Assembly (NCBI GenBank): GCA_003833135.1
Contig: QZLH01000445.1
Coordinates: 1-64,000 of the forward strand
From: Oehlia diaphana
Lineage: Eukaryota > Glomeromycota > Glomeromycetes > Glomerales > Glomeraceae
DNA length: 64,000 nucleotides
Direction: 5' to 3'
Shown here: one piece after another, positions 19,045 through 30,801 of the stretch
How the letters are laid out: each line of letters starts with the position of its first letter
Numbering within the stretch: the first letter of the stretch is position 1
Notes under the pieces: model-generated
What the model was told of the DNA's origin: nothing
Databases searched by the model: none
The model's input: only the letters and a program-made list of their open reading frames with translations
Translations under genes and position numbers: made by a program

Positions 19045-22000
19045 TTACCGATTCCTTTCTAATTTCTTCAACATTCCAATTAAACTTTTTCCATTTTTTT
19101 CGCAATTCTGTATTAGATACTGTTCAAATTCCTCACGAATATTTTTTAATTGCTGTGTAATTGGCATTTGACCATCTTTCGTCACCAATAAAGGATTCAA
19201 CAACAAATCAAATAATTTTTGCCAAAGCTCTCCTTGCCAATATCGTTTAAATGAAAGTATTGGTTTATATTTCTTCACTGCCATTGTCGCTGGTCCAGAC
19301 ATAAAAGTATTTGTTTCTACTAATACTGGAGTAATTTGCATATATCGATTATGCAGCATGCAGTGTACTATACCAGCCAATCCATAATAATCAGCCTGCC
19401 ATTTCCAAGGCCTACCTTCACGCATTTCAACGCAATCTTGATCATCAGTCACCCACTCAGCGATAAATTTCATATCGTCTGGAAATAAAGTCACATCAAT
19501 AGAACGCCCAAAATCAATTATTTTGATTCCTTTCTTTGACCATCCATTCGCACCGGATGGGTCATATTGTATATCCCACTCTTCTACCGGTTCTAATCTC
19601 AAAAGGCAGTTATCAGCTTTGATATCACCGTGTATTATTCCGGCTTCGTGAATCGACTCAATTGTTTTCAATAGTTCTATTGTAAAGAAAAATACCAAAA
19701 GTTCGTCTAACTGTGTATTCTCCCTTTTAGCTCGATTAACGGCATCCAAAATCGTTCCTTGATGAACAAATTCCATCACCATATAACTTTCATTCTTGTA
19801 ATAATACAATGAATGTACAGAAATAATTGAATCAATAGTTGGGGAGTTGATTCTTTCTTGCAGTTTACGTATAATGTAAAACTCCAAGGCACTTGAAGGT
19901 GTTTCACTCTTTAATGCACGTGATGATTTCTTTTCGTTTTGGTTAACTGCATAATCTTCTGTGTCCAAAACGAGATAGACTTTGCCAAATCCGCCTTCTC
20001 CGATTTTTTGGCGTATAAGAAATGAATCATTAAAGAATGTAACGGGTTCTTCAATGTTTACTAAAACATTTGTACATCGTCGGCCTTGTGTGTCCCAGCA
20101 ACGTGCAAGTTTCTCTATTTTTGATCCATTATTGCAAGTCTGTTTTCGAGCGTCATAAAATCCTTTATAATGATTTAATGGAGGTTGTAAAGCGGCTAAA
20201 ATTTGTTCTATAACTTTGGGATCAATTGGATTACATGGATTCGAAAGCTTTGGAAAAGCAGGAGGTTCTAGCATGTTCGATTCGTGATCTACTGCTGTTA
20301 ATTTCATTGGAGATGCCAAATCAAGCTTAATATCATCGACTCTGGGTGTATTTATAAAAGATCTTACATTCATAATATTAAATTCTTCGGAAGTATAAAA
20401 TGGAGTAGTCTTATACTCATGACTTGTTTCTTGTATTGGCGTCATAGGGTCAAAGAACTTCGCTTTATTTTCACGGTTAATTAAATCTAGTGATGTACTG
20501 TTCACATCATTTTCTTGATCATTTACCTTACATCCGTTCGTTCTTGAAGGGGTTTGATGGTAACCAGATTGTGTTGTTTGATATACAGTGGAATTTGAAG
20601 TCGTCTTTTCATCATCATCATCATTATTATTTTGAAGGTCTTTTAATGGTTGAGTAAAAGTAAACATTTCTATTATGTCTGATAAAGCAGCCCTTGTACA
20701 TATCGTGGGAGATGGCTTTTTCTCAATTTTTTCTACATATGAAGCTAGGATTTGCCGTAAGAAATTGGATTAGAAACATATCAATTGCAAAGAGTAAATA
20801 ATTTAAAACCTACGTGTTGGACTTGTCTCGTGAATTGGTACACTGAATTCTGTAACCTTACTTTCTCTTTTTCCTAACTTCTCTTCGACCTTTTCACTGT
20901 AATTACTTTCAAGATACCCCAAAGTTTTAGCTCTCTTTTCTTCAAAGGAAATTTCTTCGCCATTTTCATCATAAAAATTATCGATTTTTACATAACATTT
21001 TTCTTTCGGCCCTAATTCGTATCGTTTAGCTTGTTTTTTCTCTTGAGAAACCGAAGATGTAGGCTGTGGTTTGTTACTATTTTCATTCTGCGAAAACTGA
21101 CTTGACTTTGTTTGAGCTATATCCGAAGTTATTTCATGTTTATTCTGTATATCCACTAACTTTTTAAGAGCTTCCGTCAAACAATTGTTTTTATTATTCA
21201 ATGACTGTATTTCAACTTGTTCAGTAGCTTGACGAATATTTGTTGACGAATTTGAACTACATTCAATTGACTAAAAAAAAACCAGTATAAACGTAAAATT
21301 AACAGATCAAGGCATTGACGTATGATTTTTCTGTATACCTTATCGTGATAAATTTCAAGCTTGGCCGCCATCGGGGCGTGAAACTTTTTATTTTGAGGCA
21401 AAGTTACGCCTTTCCATTGTTCTGCTTCTTGAATATCTTCTTTTTTCCTAGACAAATAAGTTCCGTAACTATTCCATATTGAAGTTTTATTATTTGTGGA
21501 TGACAAAGCAGAATTCCCTATTTCGCCATTAGGATCGTAGAAGATGTTTAATTTTTCATTGTTGTCGGAAGTGCTAATTTGTGAACTTGCACTCTCAATG
21601 TCGGAGACAGTATATGAAGTAGGATTCCTTTGATGGAAAACATTCATTGGCTGTGATCGGGTAGAAGATGAGGAAGATTTAGAACCAAGAATTGTTCGTG
21701 AATTTAGATTCAATTGTTGCGGTATTGGTGGTGTTGGTATTGCTACAGTATTGGTGTTAAGGTTTACATCCATTAACGTCATACGCGTTAAAAATTGTTT
21801 GTAGCGTTTATTCAGACGTTCAAGCGGTTGTGCTCCACGGCTTATTCCCGTTTCATAGATTTCGTTTGCTTCTTTATAGCTTTCATTTTTATTAATATTT
21901 TTAGTCTTTATCAATTTTTAAATTATAAAGAACAATATCTTACCATTTCATCGTTTCCATTATCTCAGCATATTCTTCATAAAAAGTGGCCAGGTCTAAG

Positions 22001-22488
22001 CCAATTCCATTAGATTTCAAGAATGCGAAAAGTTCTTTATGTTTTCCAACATGTTTCGAATATTGTAGCCAGCATCTTAAATATCTAGGATCGTTTTTAT
22101 ATCGAGCATCATTTACAAACTTATTTGATGCGATCTCCAGAAGTTGACATACTCTTGAATGAGGACCAAATGCTTGCGGATAATTCTCCATTGTCCATTT
22201 TATGTAACGATCATACACGTCAAAGGGATCATCAAGTTCATCAAGATTTTCAAGCTCTGCATTAAACTTATTATTGCCAACTTGAAGTTCTGCATTACGC
22301 GTGGAAGGTTCACTTGAAAATATCTGAGATAAGGTAGCGGCACTTCTACCTTGCTTTATTGGTAATATATTCTCTTTTTGATGTTCAAATGAAGAGAACT
22401 CTGGTATAAGTTTTTGTTCATTTGATAAATATTCTTTACTATTAACCGGCTCGGGTTGGGCTGTGCTAACAATTTGTTTTCGGTCCAT
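19045..22488 (-). CDS. BUB1: Spindle checkpoint kinase BUB1/Mad3 (undivided MadBub type)
   Basis: Four exons (22488-21944, 21879-21339, 21270-20814, 20744-19045) total 3243 nt, 1080 aa. In order: a KEN box at residues 38-40 (HQKENILPI); the Mad3/BUB1 TPR region (DDPFDVYDRYIKWTMENYPQ ... YKEANEIYETGISRGAQPLE); a WKGVTLPQ...KLEIYHD segment resembling the Bub3-binding GLEBS region; EEISFEEKRAKTLGY; SPTICTRAALSDIIEMF; and a C-terminal kinase with IGEGGFGKVY, ALKSETPSSALEFY, HGDIKADN (19609-19632) and IIDFGRS (19507-19515). The glycine loop, the Lys, the catalytic Asp and DFG are all present, so the kinase looks active. A KEN box and a kinase in one protein match the pre-duplication state. RKKEDIQEAEQW suggests a second KEN position altered to KED. 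Confidence 0.92.
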
Positions 22489-22733
22489 TCTGTACTATTC
22501 AAAGAAGGGTTTTGACAAAGATATTAGACATTAATGTATTTAAATATGTGAATATGAGAATATTTAGTATTTCTGGTTGTATATTACGTCACGCGTTGTT
22601 TAAGCCAAGCCACACCGATGACAAAATAGTGACGTGACGAATATGAATCAGCTGTACCACATTAATTAGTTAATCAAAAGGAAGAGACATAAGTCGTTCT
22701 AATTGTTTAATTCCTGAAAATTTAATTTAAAAA
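22489..22733. promoter_or_regulatory. Divergent promoter of BUB1 and the WBP4-like gene
   Basis: About 245 bp separate the two ATGs. It holds ACGCGT at 22591-22596 (the core bound by MBF-type cell-cycle factors in yeasts), ~103 bp upstream of BUB1, and TGACGTGAC near 22630. Use by a cell-cycle factor here is inference. Confidence 0.45.
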
Positions 22734-23684
22734 ATGTAAGTTGAGTTTATGAGTTTACAACTGTATGATACACACTTGAGCTTGATTTTATTATTGATAA
22801 TTTAATGCTTTTCTTTACAGGTCAGAGTACTGGGTATCACAACAAAAGCATTGGTGCCAATATTGCCGCATTTATATTGCGGACAATAAGCCCGTAAGAA
22901 TTGTTTCGATGTAAGATTTATTCTATAACATTTAAATTACTTATATATTCCATATTTTTTAGAGCCGCACAATGCATGAACAAGGCAAAAAACATAAAGA
23001 AAATGTTGAAAAATTTTTACGTAATATTCGTCGTAAAGATCATGAAAATCGCAAAGAAGAAGAAAAAACTAGACGAGAATTAGAAAGAATTGAAAGGGTA
23101 GTAATTTTTCAATTTTTGTCTTTTCTCGAGAATAATATATTAACATTATTAATTTTTTCGATGATTAGGCAGCAATGAAACAATATAAAAAAGATATCAT
23201 ACTTGAAGTTCCGGGAGCTTCAATTGCTTCATTAAAGTCTACTAGTAATACAAATGCTCCGCCCGTTATAAGTTCATTCAGTGAACATGATGTTATATAT
23301 GCAGATTCAACGACAAATTATACCGAGTTAGCAGAATTAAGTAAAAGTAGTAAAAGTGCTGATGGGACTGAAGCTGTTATAGGGGAGTGGAGACCCGTAA
23401 CTCCCCCACCTGCTCCTCCAGCTGCTCCTTCAGTAAACAATGCATTAGAGACCGATCAAGGCAACAATACATCAACATCTCAAGAAGCAATTCTTCAAGA
23501 CGATGAGGAAGATGAAGATCCAGATGATTTGAGGAATTTTAAAGTAGTCGAAAAAACATTTCCATTGGATGATCAAATACCTGAAGACATTTTAAAGGAT
23601 AATAATTCGGGTAAAGTTACTTTTAAGAAAAGAAAGCTTGCAAGCCAATCTAATACAAGAAATATTAGGAAAAAAAAATGTTGA
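22734..23684 (+). CDS. WBP4/FBP21-like U1-type zinc finger protein
   Basis: Four exons: 22734-22735, 22821-22893, 22963-23097 and 23169-23684. They total 726 nt (241 aa). The N-terminus SEYWVSQQKHWCQYCRIYIA carries the CxxC half, and TMHEQGKKHKENVEKFL carries the His pair, of a U1/matrin-type zinc finger. A basic, Glu-rich helix (RRKDHENRKEEEKTRREL) follows, as in WBP4, a spliceosomal B-complex protein. The C-terminal half is acidic and Pro/Ser-rich (GEWRPVTPPPAPPAAP). I see no WW domain, unlike animal WBP4. Only AT of the start codon lies in the first exon; the G comes from exon 2. Confidence 0.75.
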
Positions 23685-23779
23685 TTATAGTGTAATTTAT
23701 TATTTACTATTTACATGATTAACAAAATTTAATTAAATTTTCATAATTTTTTTTAAGATAATATATTAAATTTAATAAA

Positions 23780-24235
23780 TCATGAAAAGAATCCCTTTAT
23801 TATAGCAAGAACTTTCTTTTCAACAAAAGAAAGCATCATTTGATCTGTGCTTGGTGGTAAATTGATGCTGACAAAGAATTGTTTATTAAACTTAGTAGCT
23901 AAACGAAAAATAGTTTAGTATCTCAAAATCTCAAAAATATAAATAATAAATAATATTTAATTTTTCTTACCAAGTCTTTGTCCAAGCTGCTTTGAAGTTT
24001 CATCCACATCATTTGAAAGTACAGTTGTTCCCGATGACGACGAAGTAGAACTATTATTCCGTAAAGGTGAAGGCATAGCAATCGCCAAATTTCCTAGTAT
24101 TTCGTTTCCTTCGGAACCAATCCATATAAACACGGAATCTTGAAGGATTGTAAGTTGAAAATGTATTTGTTGTGAAAGAAATAAATGACTAAAAGTATGA
24201 ACTTGAAAACGTGGAGTAGTAGCTTCAGATAGCAT
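23780..24235 (-). CDS. PSMG4: Proteasome assembly chaperone 4 (PAC4/PSMG4)
   Basis: Two exons (24235-23971 and 23898-23780) total 384 nt (127 aa), near the 123 aa of human PAC4. Features shared with the family are VHTFSHLFLSQQIHFQLTIL, DSVFIWIGSEGNEILGNLA, IAMPSP, a SSTSSSSGTTVL linker, LGQRLATKFNKQFFVSINLP and a C-terminal helix. PAC4 works with PAC3 to build the proteasome alpha ring. It shares a 192-bp promoter with the condensin gene. The proteasome beta3 gene lies 5.7 kb away. Confidence 0.85.
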
Positions 24236-24427
24236 TTCTTAAATCTAGATAAAGAAATGAGGAAAGTTTAATTGAATCATCTTTCACTCCACGTGATTTG
24301 ACGAAATAATTTAGTCACGTGAACTCGCCTTTTACATAGGTAATTGCGTCACAACACAAACGCGTTTTTTATACAAAATACGAAATATTCAGAACGTATC
24401 ATTCCTTATATTATAAACGATTGAAAC
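24236..24427. promoter_or_regulatory. Divergent promoter of PAC4 and the condensin kleisin
   Basis: It contains two CACGTG palindromes (24290-24295 and 24316-24321) and ACGCGT at 24360-24365, about 63 bp upstream of the condensin ATG. CACGTG is the core of bHLH sites such as Cbf1; ACGCGT is the MBF core in yeasts. The assignments are by analogy only. Confidence 0.45.
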
Positions 24428-27090
24428 ATGCCTATTACATCTTTTGATACACCAAAACGTCGTCATTCATTCGGATCTTCGTTAAAAAATGCCAAAGATA
24501 CGAATATTCCCTTGAATGACGACGCTTCTGAAATCCGGTCTCGTAGAAAATCTGCTGCAAACTCAATGCGGAGCCCAACAAATTTTTTGGGAAGTAATGT
24601 TTCTCCTGTTAGAACCTTCGAAAGAAACGCGCCTAGACCTTTGGAAGTCGTCGCTCCCATGCCTATAATACCCACCGAACAAATGTATATCAATTTTGAG
24701 GAATGGATGAAACTGGCAACGGATAATGTATGTTATCTTTATATCATTTCGCGTAAATTTATCTGACACAGAAATTTTTTTACTAGAAAATTAATGCTAG
24801 CAATAGCTGGAAGCTTGCTTTAATTGACTACTTTCATGAAATGTCATTATTAAAAGAGGGAGATTCAATAAATTTTCAAAAGGCTTCATGTACTTTGGAT
24901 GGATGCGTAAAGATCTATACGTTACGTGTTGATTCTGTCGCAACTGAAACAGGGAAACTTTTGAGTGGATTAGCCAGTAACTCCAGTTAGTCATTTTTTT
25001 TGCATCTTTAATTTAAATCTTAAAATTTCTTAATTGCTCATATAATTTTGAAGGGGATAACAATGAAGACGACGATAGAGATAGTGAAGATGCTGATCCG
25101 GAAAGGCATACTCGTAAAAGGGTTAATAATAATATAATATAAGTAGTTATAAAAATTAAATATAACATACTAATAATTTGAAATATTTTTATCTGTAGAA
25201 TACAAGATCGGAAACGACACTGGTCAAAGATTATAATTCATTAACTATAAAGAAATTTGACTTGGAATTTTCAATTGATCCCCTTTTTAAAAAGACTTCT
25301 GCAGATTTTGATGAAGGTGGTGCTCAGGGTTTATTGTTAAATCATTTGTCAGTTGATACAGATGGTAAAATAATATTTGATTCAAGCGATGCTATACCGG
25401 ATGAGGATAACGACAGTAGAATAGATACAGAAGACAATGAACCAAAAATTGAAATTTTCAAACTTCGCTGTAAGTATATATTTAATTATTCGAGCAATAA
25501 GTCTTAATTAGGTAATATTATTAACGAATTATACTTTATAGCAACAAGGTATAACTTTGGACTTCATCAAATATTTAATAAGGAGATTTGTCCTTCATTG
25601 AGAAATTTCAAATTTTCAGGAGATAATGTACTGGACTTTGCTTATGCTTCGACTGAATCGACTGAAACTGAAGGCGTTAATTATCCTGACTTATTTGTAA
25701 ATGACAATGACAACGACTATGACGATGCCAATATTAATATTAATGATATCTTAGGTGATAACTTAGATACAAACAATGATGTCTCGGAAGTATTCGATGA
25801 AGAAAACATAAATCCAAATGTACGATTAACGGAAAAGGATTATGTTATGGCCATGATCAGTAACGAAAACGAATTGTTTTCTTACTTCGACTCTGCATTT
25901 TTGCGTAATTGGGCAGGTCCTGAACACTGGAAGTTAAAGAAAGTTAATAAAAGTAATTAAATTTCCTAAGTTACTATTCTTTTTTTAGTGAGACTAAAAT
26001 AACTTTGTTTCTTTTAAAGGGCCTACAGAAATGGGAGGAGGGACAAGAGAAAAGAAGAAGAAAGAACCAGTTTCTATTAATTTTATTGATTCGGAAGATT
26101 TGGATGAGCGAGTCATTTTTTCTTCTGGGGGAAGTATAATAAATGCGCCTAAATTAGCAGAGAGAGTATCACATAGTCATTTACTTCCTGAGGACATGCA
26201 TTTTTCGTCTAAAAATTTACTTAACTTATTCTTAAAACCTCAATTCATGGTAATTATTAATCTACTTAATTATTATGTTTCCCAATAATTTTAAGATATG
26301 ATATACGCTTTGCTCTTTATCGTAGTTAAACCCAAAACGTCGATATGAAGCGCAACTTGACGATAGTAAGCACTTTTTGTATAAATTATTTAGTATAAAT
26401 TTAATAAATTAAATAAAATTTTTACGTTTATTATGTAGGGAATTTCTGGGCTGACAAAACTAATTATTCTAATGATCCAGTAGAAACGTCTTTTCCAGAT
26501 TTTAGTAAGTACTATTATGAGTTTAAAAAAAATAAAAAAATAAAAAAAGATAATTTCCTAATCATTTAACTGATAAAATTTAGCGAATTATATGGGCGGA
26601 GACACCTTTTATAATGATGAATATGACGACCAATTAGAAGAAGGTGAATTTGGAGATAATTTGGTAGCTCAGACAAAGAGGAATAAACCTGAGTTTGTCA
26701 AATACGCCAAGACAGCGAAAAGGATCGATGTTAAAAAATTGAAAGAAAACATATGGAAAACATTAACCGACTGTACTGACTGTACTGACTGTGTAAGTAG
26801 ATTTCTAATTATAATTATTAATGTGATTGGATTTAACAAACCTCCAAATTTTATAGCCCCAAGAAAATGAAATGAGATTATCAAAAAGACTTTCAATCGA
26901 AAATAAATCAAAAGAACTGAAATTTACAAGAGTAATTAACAATCTTAAAAAGATCTACCCTCAAAAAAAAATGAAAGATATTTCAGTGTCGTTTTGTTTT
27001 ATATGTTTATTACATCTAGCAAACGAGAAGGGTCTTAATATAACAAGTAATGATCAATTATCGGAGCTATGTATTGATTTGATTGTGTAA
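24428..27090 (+). CDS. BRN1: Condensin kleisin subunit Brn1/CAP-H (Barren)
   Basis: The gene has about 11 exons. The N-terminal kleisin region reads INFEEWMKLATDN|KINASNSWKLALIDYFHEMS, then GCVKIYTLRVDSVATETGKL, the Smc-binding part of CAP-H. Further family blocks are SIDPLFKKTSADFDEGGAQG, LLLNHLSVDTDGKIIFDSSD, acidic linkers, NWAGPEHWKLKK, NFIDSEDLD, LPEDMHFSSKNLLNLFLKP, TNYMGGDTFYNDE and a C-terminal winged-helix-like end (FTRVINNLKKIYP ... SVSFCFICLLHLANEKGL). The protein closes the condensin ring during chromosome compaction. An exon near 26767 contains a TDC x3 microrepeat (ctgact units), probably polymorphic. Confidence 0.9.
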
Positions 27091-27191
27091 TATATCAATT
27101 ACAAAAATAAACAAAATATAAATCACATGATTTAAATATTATATATTGTGCATGGATTGTTAATAGTTCTTTACATTTAATAAGTAATGCG

Positions 27192-29247
27192 ATGGGAATT
27201 TTAAGTGGTTCTCGTAAGTTAGAAGAACTTTTTACTAACACTGATGCTCTTCCAACCGAGTCTTCAAAAGCTCAGGTATTTTCAACATAAAGGAATTTGT
27301 TTGACACTCGTGATTATAGTTTAAGTTTATTTAATAATTTATACGCGATATTAGACTGATACTGAGGTATCAGTATACGAATTGTACAAAGATGCAAGAG
27401 ACAAGAATTCGATAAACACGTAAGTATTGTTAAAATATTTCATTTTGAATTTACGTTTAACCATACTTTTTAATTATTATATTGTAGAATTAAGCTTAAC
27501 AGAGGATCTCATATTAAATATGTAAAAGACGGTTTAAAAGGATTGCCTAGTTATCTTGTGGCATTGGATGCTAGTAAACCTTGGTTATGTTTTTGGATGT
27601 TATATTCTCTGGATATACTTGGTGATGAATTATCTCAAGATTTAGTTAAAAAGTACCATATCTTAGTATTTACATTTTGATGACTTTGTTGAAGAGATAA
27701 TTCGCGTCACGAATGTATTTTATTTATTATTTTTGTTCCTGTAGAGGTATTTCGACTATTACTAAGTTACAAAATCCCACCGGTGGATTTGGAGGAGGTC
27801 CGGGTCAGATATCACATGCCGCTGCCACATATGCAGCTATAAACGCGTTGGCGACTATAGGAACCAAAGAAGCTTATGATTTAATCGACAGGTCGACAAT
27901 TTTGAAAATCAAAAATAAGTTTACATTTATTTTATGATTTGAAATTTATTATTTATTATGTATATAGGGAAACCCTATATAATTGGTTTCTTAAATTGAA
28001 AAGGGAAGATGGATCGTTCGTTATGCATGAGGGAGGTGAAGTTGATGTGCGGTAAGAAATTAGCATTTTATATATTTAAAAACGTTGGTTTATTATTAAT
28101 TTATAGTATTTACTAGTGGGGCATATTGTGTCTTATCTGCGGCCACGCTAACAAACTTGGTTACGCCAGAGCTGACGGCAGGAACTGCTGAATGGATTAA
28201 ACGGTATCACAGTTTAAAGATGTCTAAAGGTTATTGAAGTGATCCTCTAATCCTTTAATTTTCGATTAGATGTCAAAATTATGATGGAGGAATTGGAGGT
28301 GAACCAGGAATCGAAGGACATGGCGGATACACGTTTTGTGGCCTTGCTGCCATGGAAATCATGGGAAAAACTGATTTACTTGATATTCCGCTGCTTTTGG
28401 TGATGTATTTCTTATTGTAAAAGGTTAAAGAATTCACACAAAAAAAATATTAAAGTATTTACTCAATTTAGCGTTGGGCAACCTCTCTTCAAATGCAATT
28501 GGAAGGTGGTTTTCAAGGGCGACCGAATAAATTAGTTGATGGTTGTTATTCGTTCTGGGTTGGTGGCTTGTTTCCTTTATTGGAAGCGATAATGACAAGG
28601 AATCTTCTTGAGAAAGATGTGGAACAAAGTAACTCCGAAGTTTCGAAGTATATTGGTACATGCTTATTAATCCTCATTGAAAACTTATTTAAAAATTTAT
28701 TAACAATCTTTTCATTGATTTAATTTCAGCTCAATCATTATTTGACAGAGGTAATTTTAATTACGTTTTCAATTTTTTTTTTATTTGTTTTGGCAAGAGC
28801 GATAATAACCAGTGATTAAATAATATAGAAGCACTTCAAGAATACATCTTAATCGCTTGTCAAAGTCCTAAGGGCGGATTGATTGACAAGCCAAAGCGTG
28901 GTGCAGATCATTATCATACTTGCTATTGTCTTAGTGGACTTTCTACTGCTCAACATCATGTAATTTATGATTTTGAAAGAGCGAAAGGAAAAGATTTAGA
29001 TTCAGGAGCCAGATCATTACTATGGAAAGATGATGTTACAAATCGAATTGTACTAGGAGATCCAAATAATTTAATTGTAAATATTAAAACTTTATTACAT
29101 AAAATTCTCTGGGTGTTATTTACTAAGTTACTAATGTGTTTTATATACTTTGATTCCTGCTAGAATTCCACGCATCCAATTCATAATGTTGCTTTGCCTA
29201 ATGTTCGAAAAATGATTGAACATTTTTATGGGGAGAGAAACTTTTAA
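27192..29247 (+). CDS. RAM1: Protein farnesyltransferase subunit beta (Ram1/FNTB)
   Basis: About ten short exons start at ATG 27192 and end at TAA 29245-29247. Prenyltransferase alpha-alpha barrel repeats are clear: NPTGGFGGGPGQISHAAATY, REDGSFVMHEGGEVDVR, CQNYDGGIGGEPGIEGHGGY and MQLEGGFQGRPNKLVDGCYS. Zinc ligands are visible as Asp and Cys in KLVDGCYSFWVGG and His in DHYHTCYCLSGLS. The C-terminal STHPIHNVALPNV matches the family's end. The enzyme farnesylates CaaX proteins such as Ras in the cytosol. It is convergent with the NAC beta gene. Confidence 0.93.
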
Positions 29248-29644
29248 GAATGACCTATTATAATATACCATTTAATTCATTTAATTTAACCATGTAATCT
29301 TTTTATGTACATTATGTACAATAAATATGTTTTATTAAGAGTTTCATTTAAAGGTGTAAGTTTTTCCCTCAATTTACAATGCTCTATTTAATCCATAATA
29401 TATATTTTATATATTTATATTATATATATTAGTCATTAAAATTTGATTTAAAAAAAACCATTTCAAAAACAATATAAATGAAAAAAAAAAAATCCACAAT
29501 TTTTTCTTTCTACATAAATTTCTACATAGTTTTATGCACTAATGATGCTAATTATATTTATATTTCATCATAAAAACCGACCGCTCAACCCATCCTGAAA
29601 ATAACATTATTATATATATATATATAACTTTTTTTAACATGACT
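29248..29644. other. Convergent 3' intergenic region
   Basis: AT-rich spacer between the 3' ends of the farnesyltransferase and NAC beta genes. ataaatatg near 29320 could belong to a polyadenylation signal. No gene is seen. Confidence 0.5.
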
Positions 29645-30369
29645 TTAATCAACCTCCTCAACATTTTTATCTTCGGTTTTTTCAGTAGTGGTGGCATCAG
29701 CAGTTCCACCGGTACCACTTCCACTAGCAGATGCTGCCGCAGGTACTTCGTCCTCTTTTTTCTGTTCACTAGCGGCTTCAAAATTTTCAACTAATTCAGG
29801 AATATCATCATCATCGCCAGTATTTTCGGATTGTACACGTTGAGAATCTAAATTTAATTGTTGATAGGATTCGGCTAATTTACGAAGTGAAGCAAGTGAA
29901 TCAGGTCCTAATTGATTCAAAATACCCGGTACAAGTTCAGTAAGTTCTTTATCTTCTCCTTGACCGTAGATAGCAAAAGTATTTGCATGAATAGATGCTT
30001 GAACTTTTTATCGAAATAATAAATATGTATAAGTGTTCAATCTTTAATTAATAAAGAATCAATAAATTAATATATACACCTTTTGGAGCAGTAAAATGAA
30101 TGACATTTCCATCTTCTTTAAACATGTTAACTTCTTCAATTGACGGAATAGATTGAACATTAAGTTTTTTCAGTGTAGTTTGAAGTTTTTTATCATCATT
30201 TGTAGCGGTTTTATAAACTTTTTTAACTTTGCGTCTTGGTGTTCCCTTACCACCTATATTAATTAATTAATTAAATTACCGATTGATTTAAAAATTATAA
30301 TTAATCATATTAATTTAACTTACCAATACGAACTTGAGACTGCAATTTTGCAAGTTTTTCCGGATTCAT
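29645..30369 (-). CDS. EGD1: Nascent polypeptide-associated complex subunit beta (Egd1/BTF3)
   Basis: Three exons (30369-30324, 30253-30080 and 30003-29645) total 579 nt (192 aa). [20 protein letters not shown] followed by PRRKVKK is the ribosome-binding start of beta-NAC. The NAC domain continues with [40 protein letters not shown] and [17 protein letters not shown]. The tail is acidic and Ala/Ser/Gly/Thr-rich. The heterodimer with alpha-NAC shields nascent chains at the ribosome exit. The tail is ~30 residues longer than in yeast by my reading. The second donor (GTGTAT) is not ideal. Confidence 0.93.
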
Positions 30370-30801
30370 TATTATATATACTATAACAATAAATAAATAA
30401 ATAAATAAATAATTTCAAGCAAAAAAAGCAAAAAAAAATAACAATAAAACTCTAGATTTTGAATACCCTTTAATTTTTTTTAAAAGATAAATGCTTCACT
30501 TTTTTTTTTTTTTAAAAAAAAAAAACCACTTATTGCAACCGATGATAAGAACAACTGATTTAGTCTTTTTTTCTTTAAAAAAAAAAAATAATAATCAAAT
30601 TAGATGTCACGTGTACATCTATATATTTTCACGGACCGCAGTATTCGCTCAAAAAGATTGCAAAGATTCTAAATTTTTACTGCTATGTATTTATTATTAA
30701 TTTTAAAATTTCTCTATAGTAAGCAACATATAATATATTTGCAAATTTAAGCATTAAGATTATTTTTATCAATATCAATAAATATGTTAACAAATAAGGA
30801 A
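30370..30801. promoter_or_regulatory. EGD1 upstream region
   Basis: AT-rich with long A and T runs (30490-30530, 30570-30590). It holds CACGTG at 30608-30613, about 240 bp upstream of the EGD1 ATG. The next gene ends at 30802, so only EGD1 starts here. The ORF at 30491-30700 is dominated by homopolymers and is not supported. Confidence 0.4.

Noticed and set aside
24463..24769. Minus-strand frames opposite the first condensin exon
   Set aside because: Shadows of the condensin coding sequence, which has clear kleisin motifs on the plus strand.
26767..26795. ctgact microrepeat as a possible regulatory or CRISPR-like repeat
   Set aside because: It is a three-unit in-frame repeat inside a condensin exon; no spacer structure.
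17084..29247. Functional cluster of mitotic and proteasome genes
   Set aside because: The genes are on both strands with separate promoters; no evidence that the grouping is more than chance without synteny data.
30491..30700. Short ORF upstream of EGD1
   Set aside because: Dominated by homopolymer T and A runs; better explained as promoter sequence.
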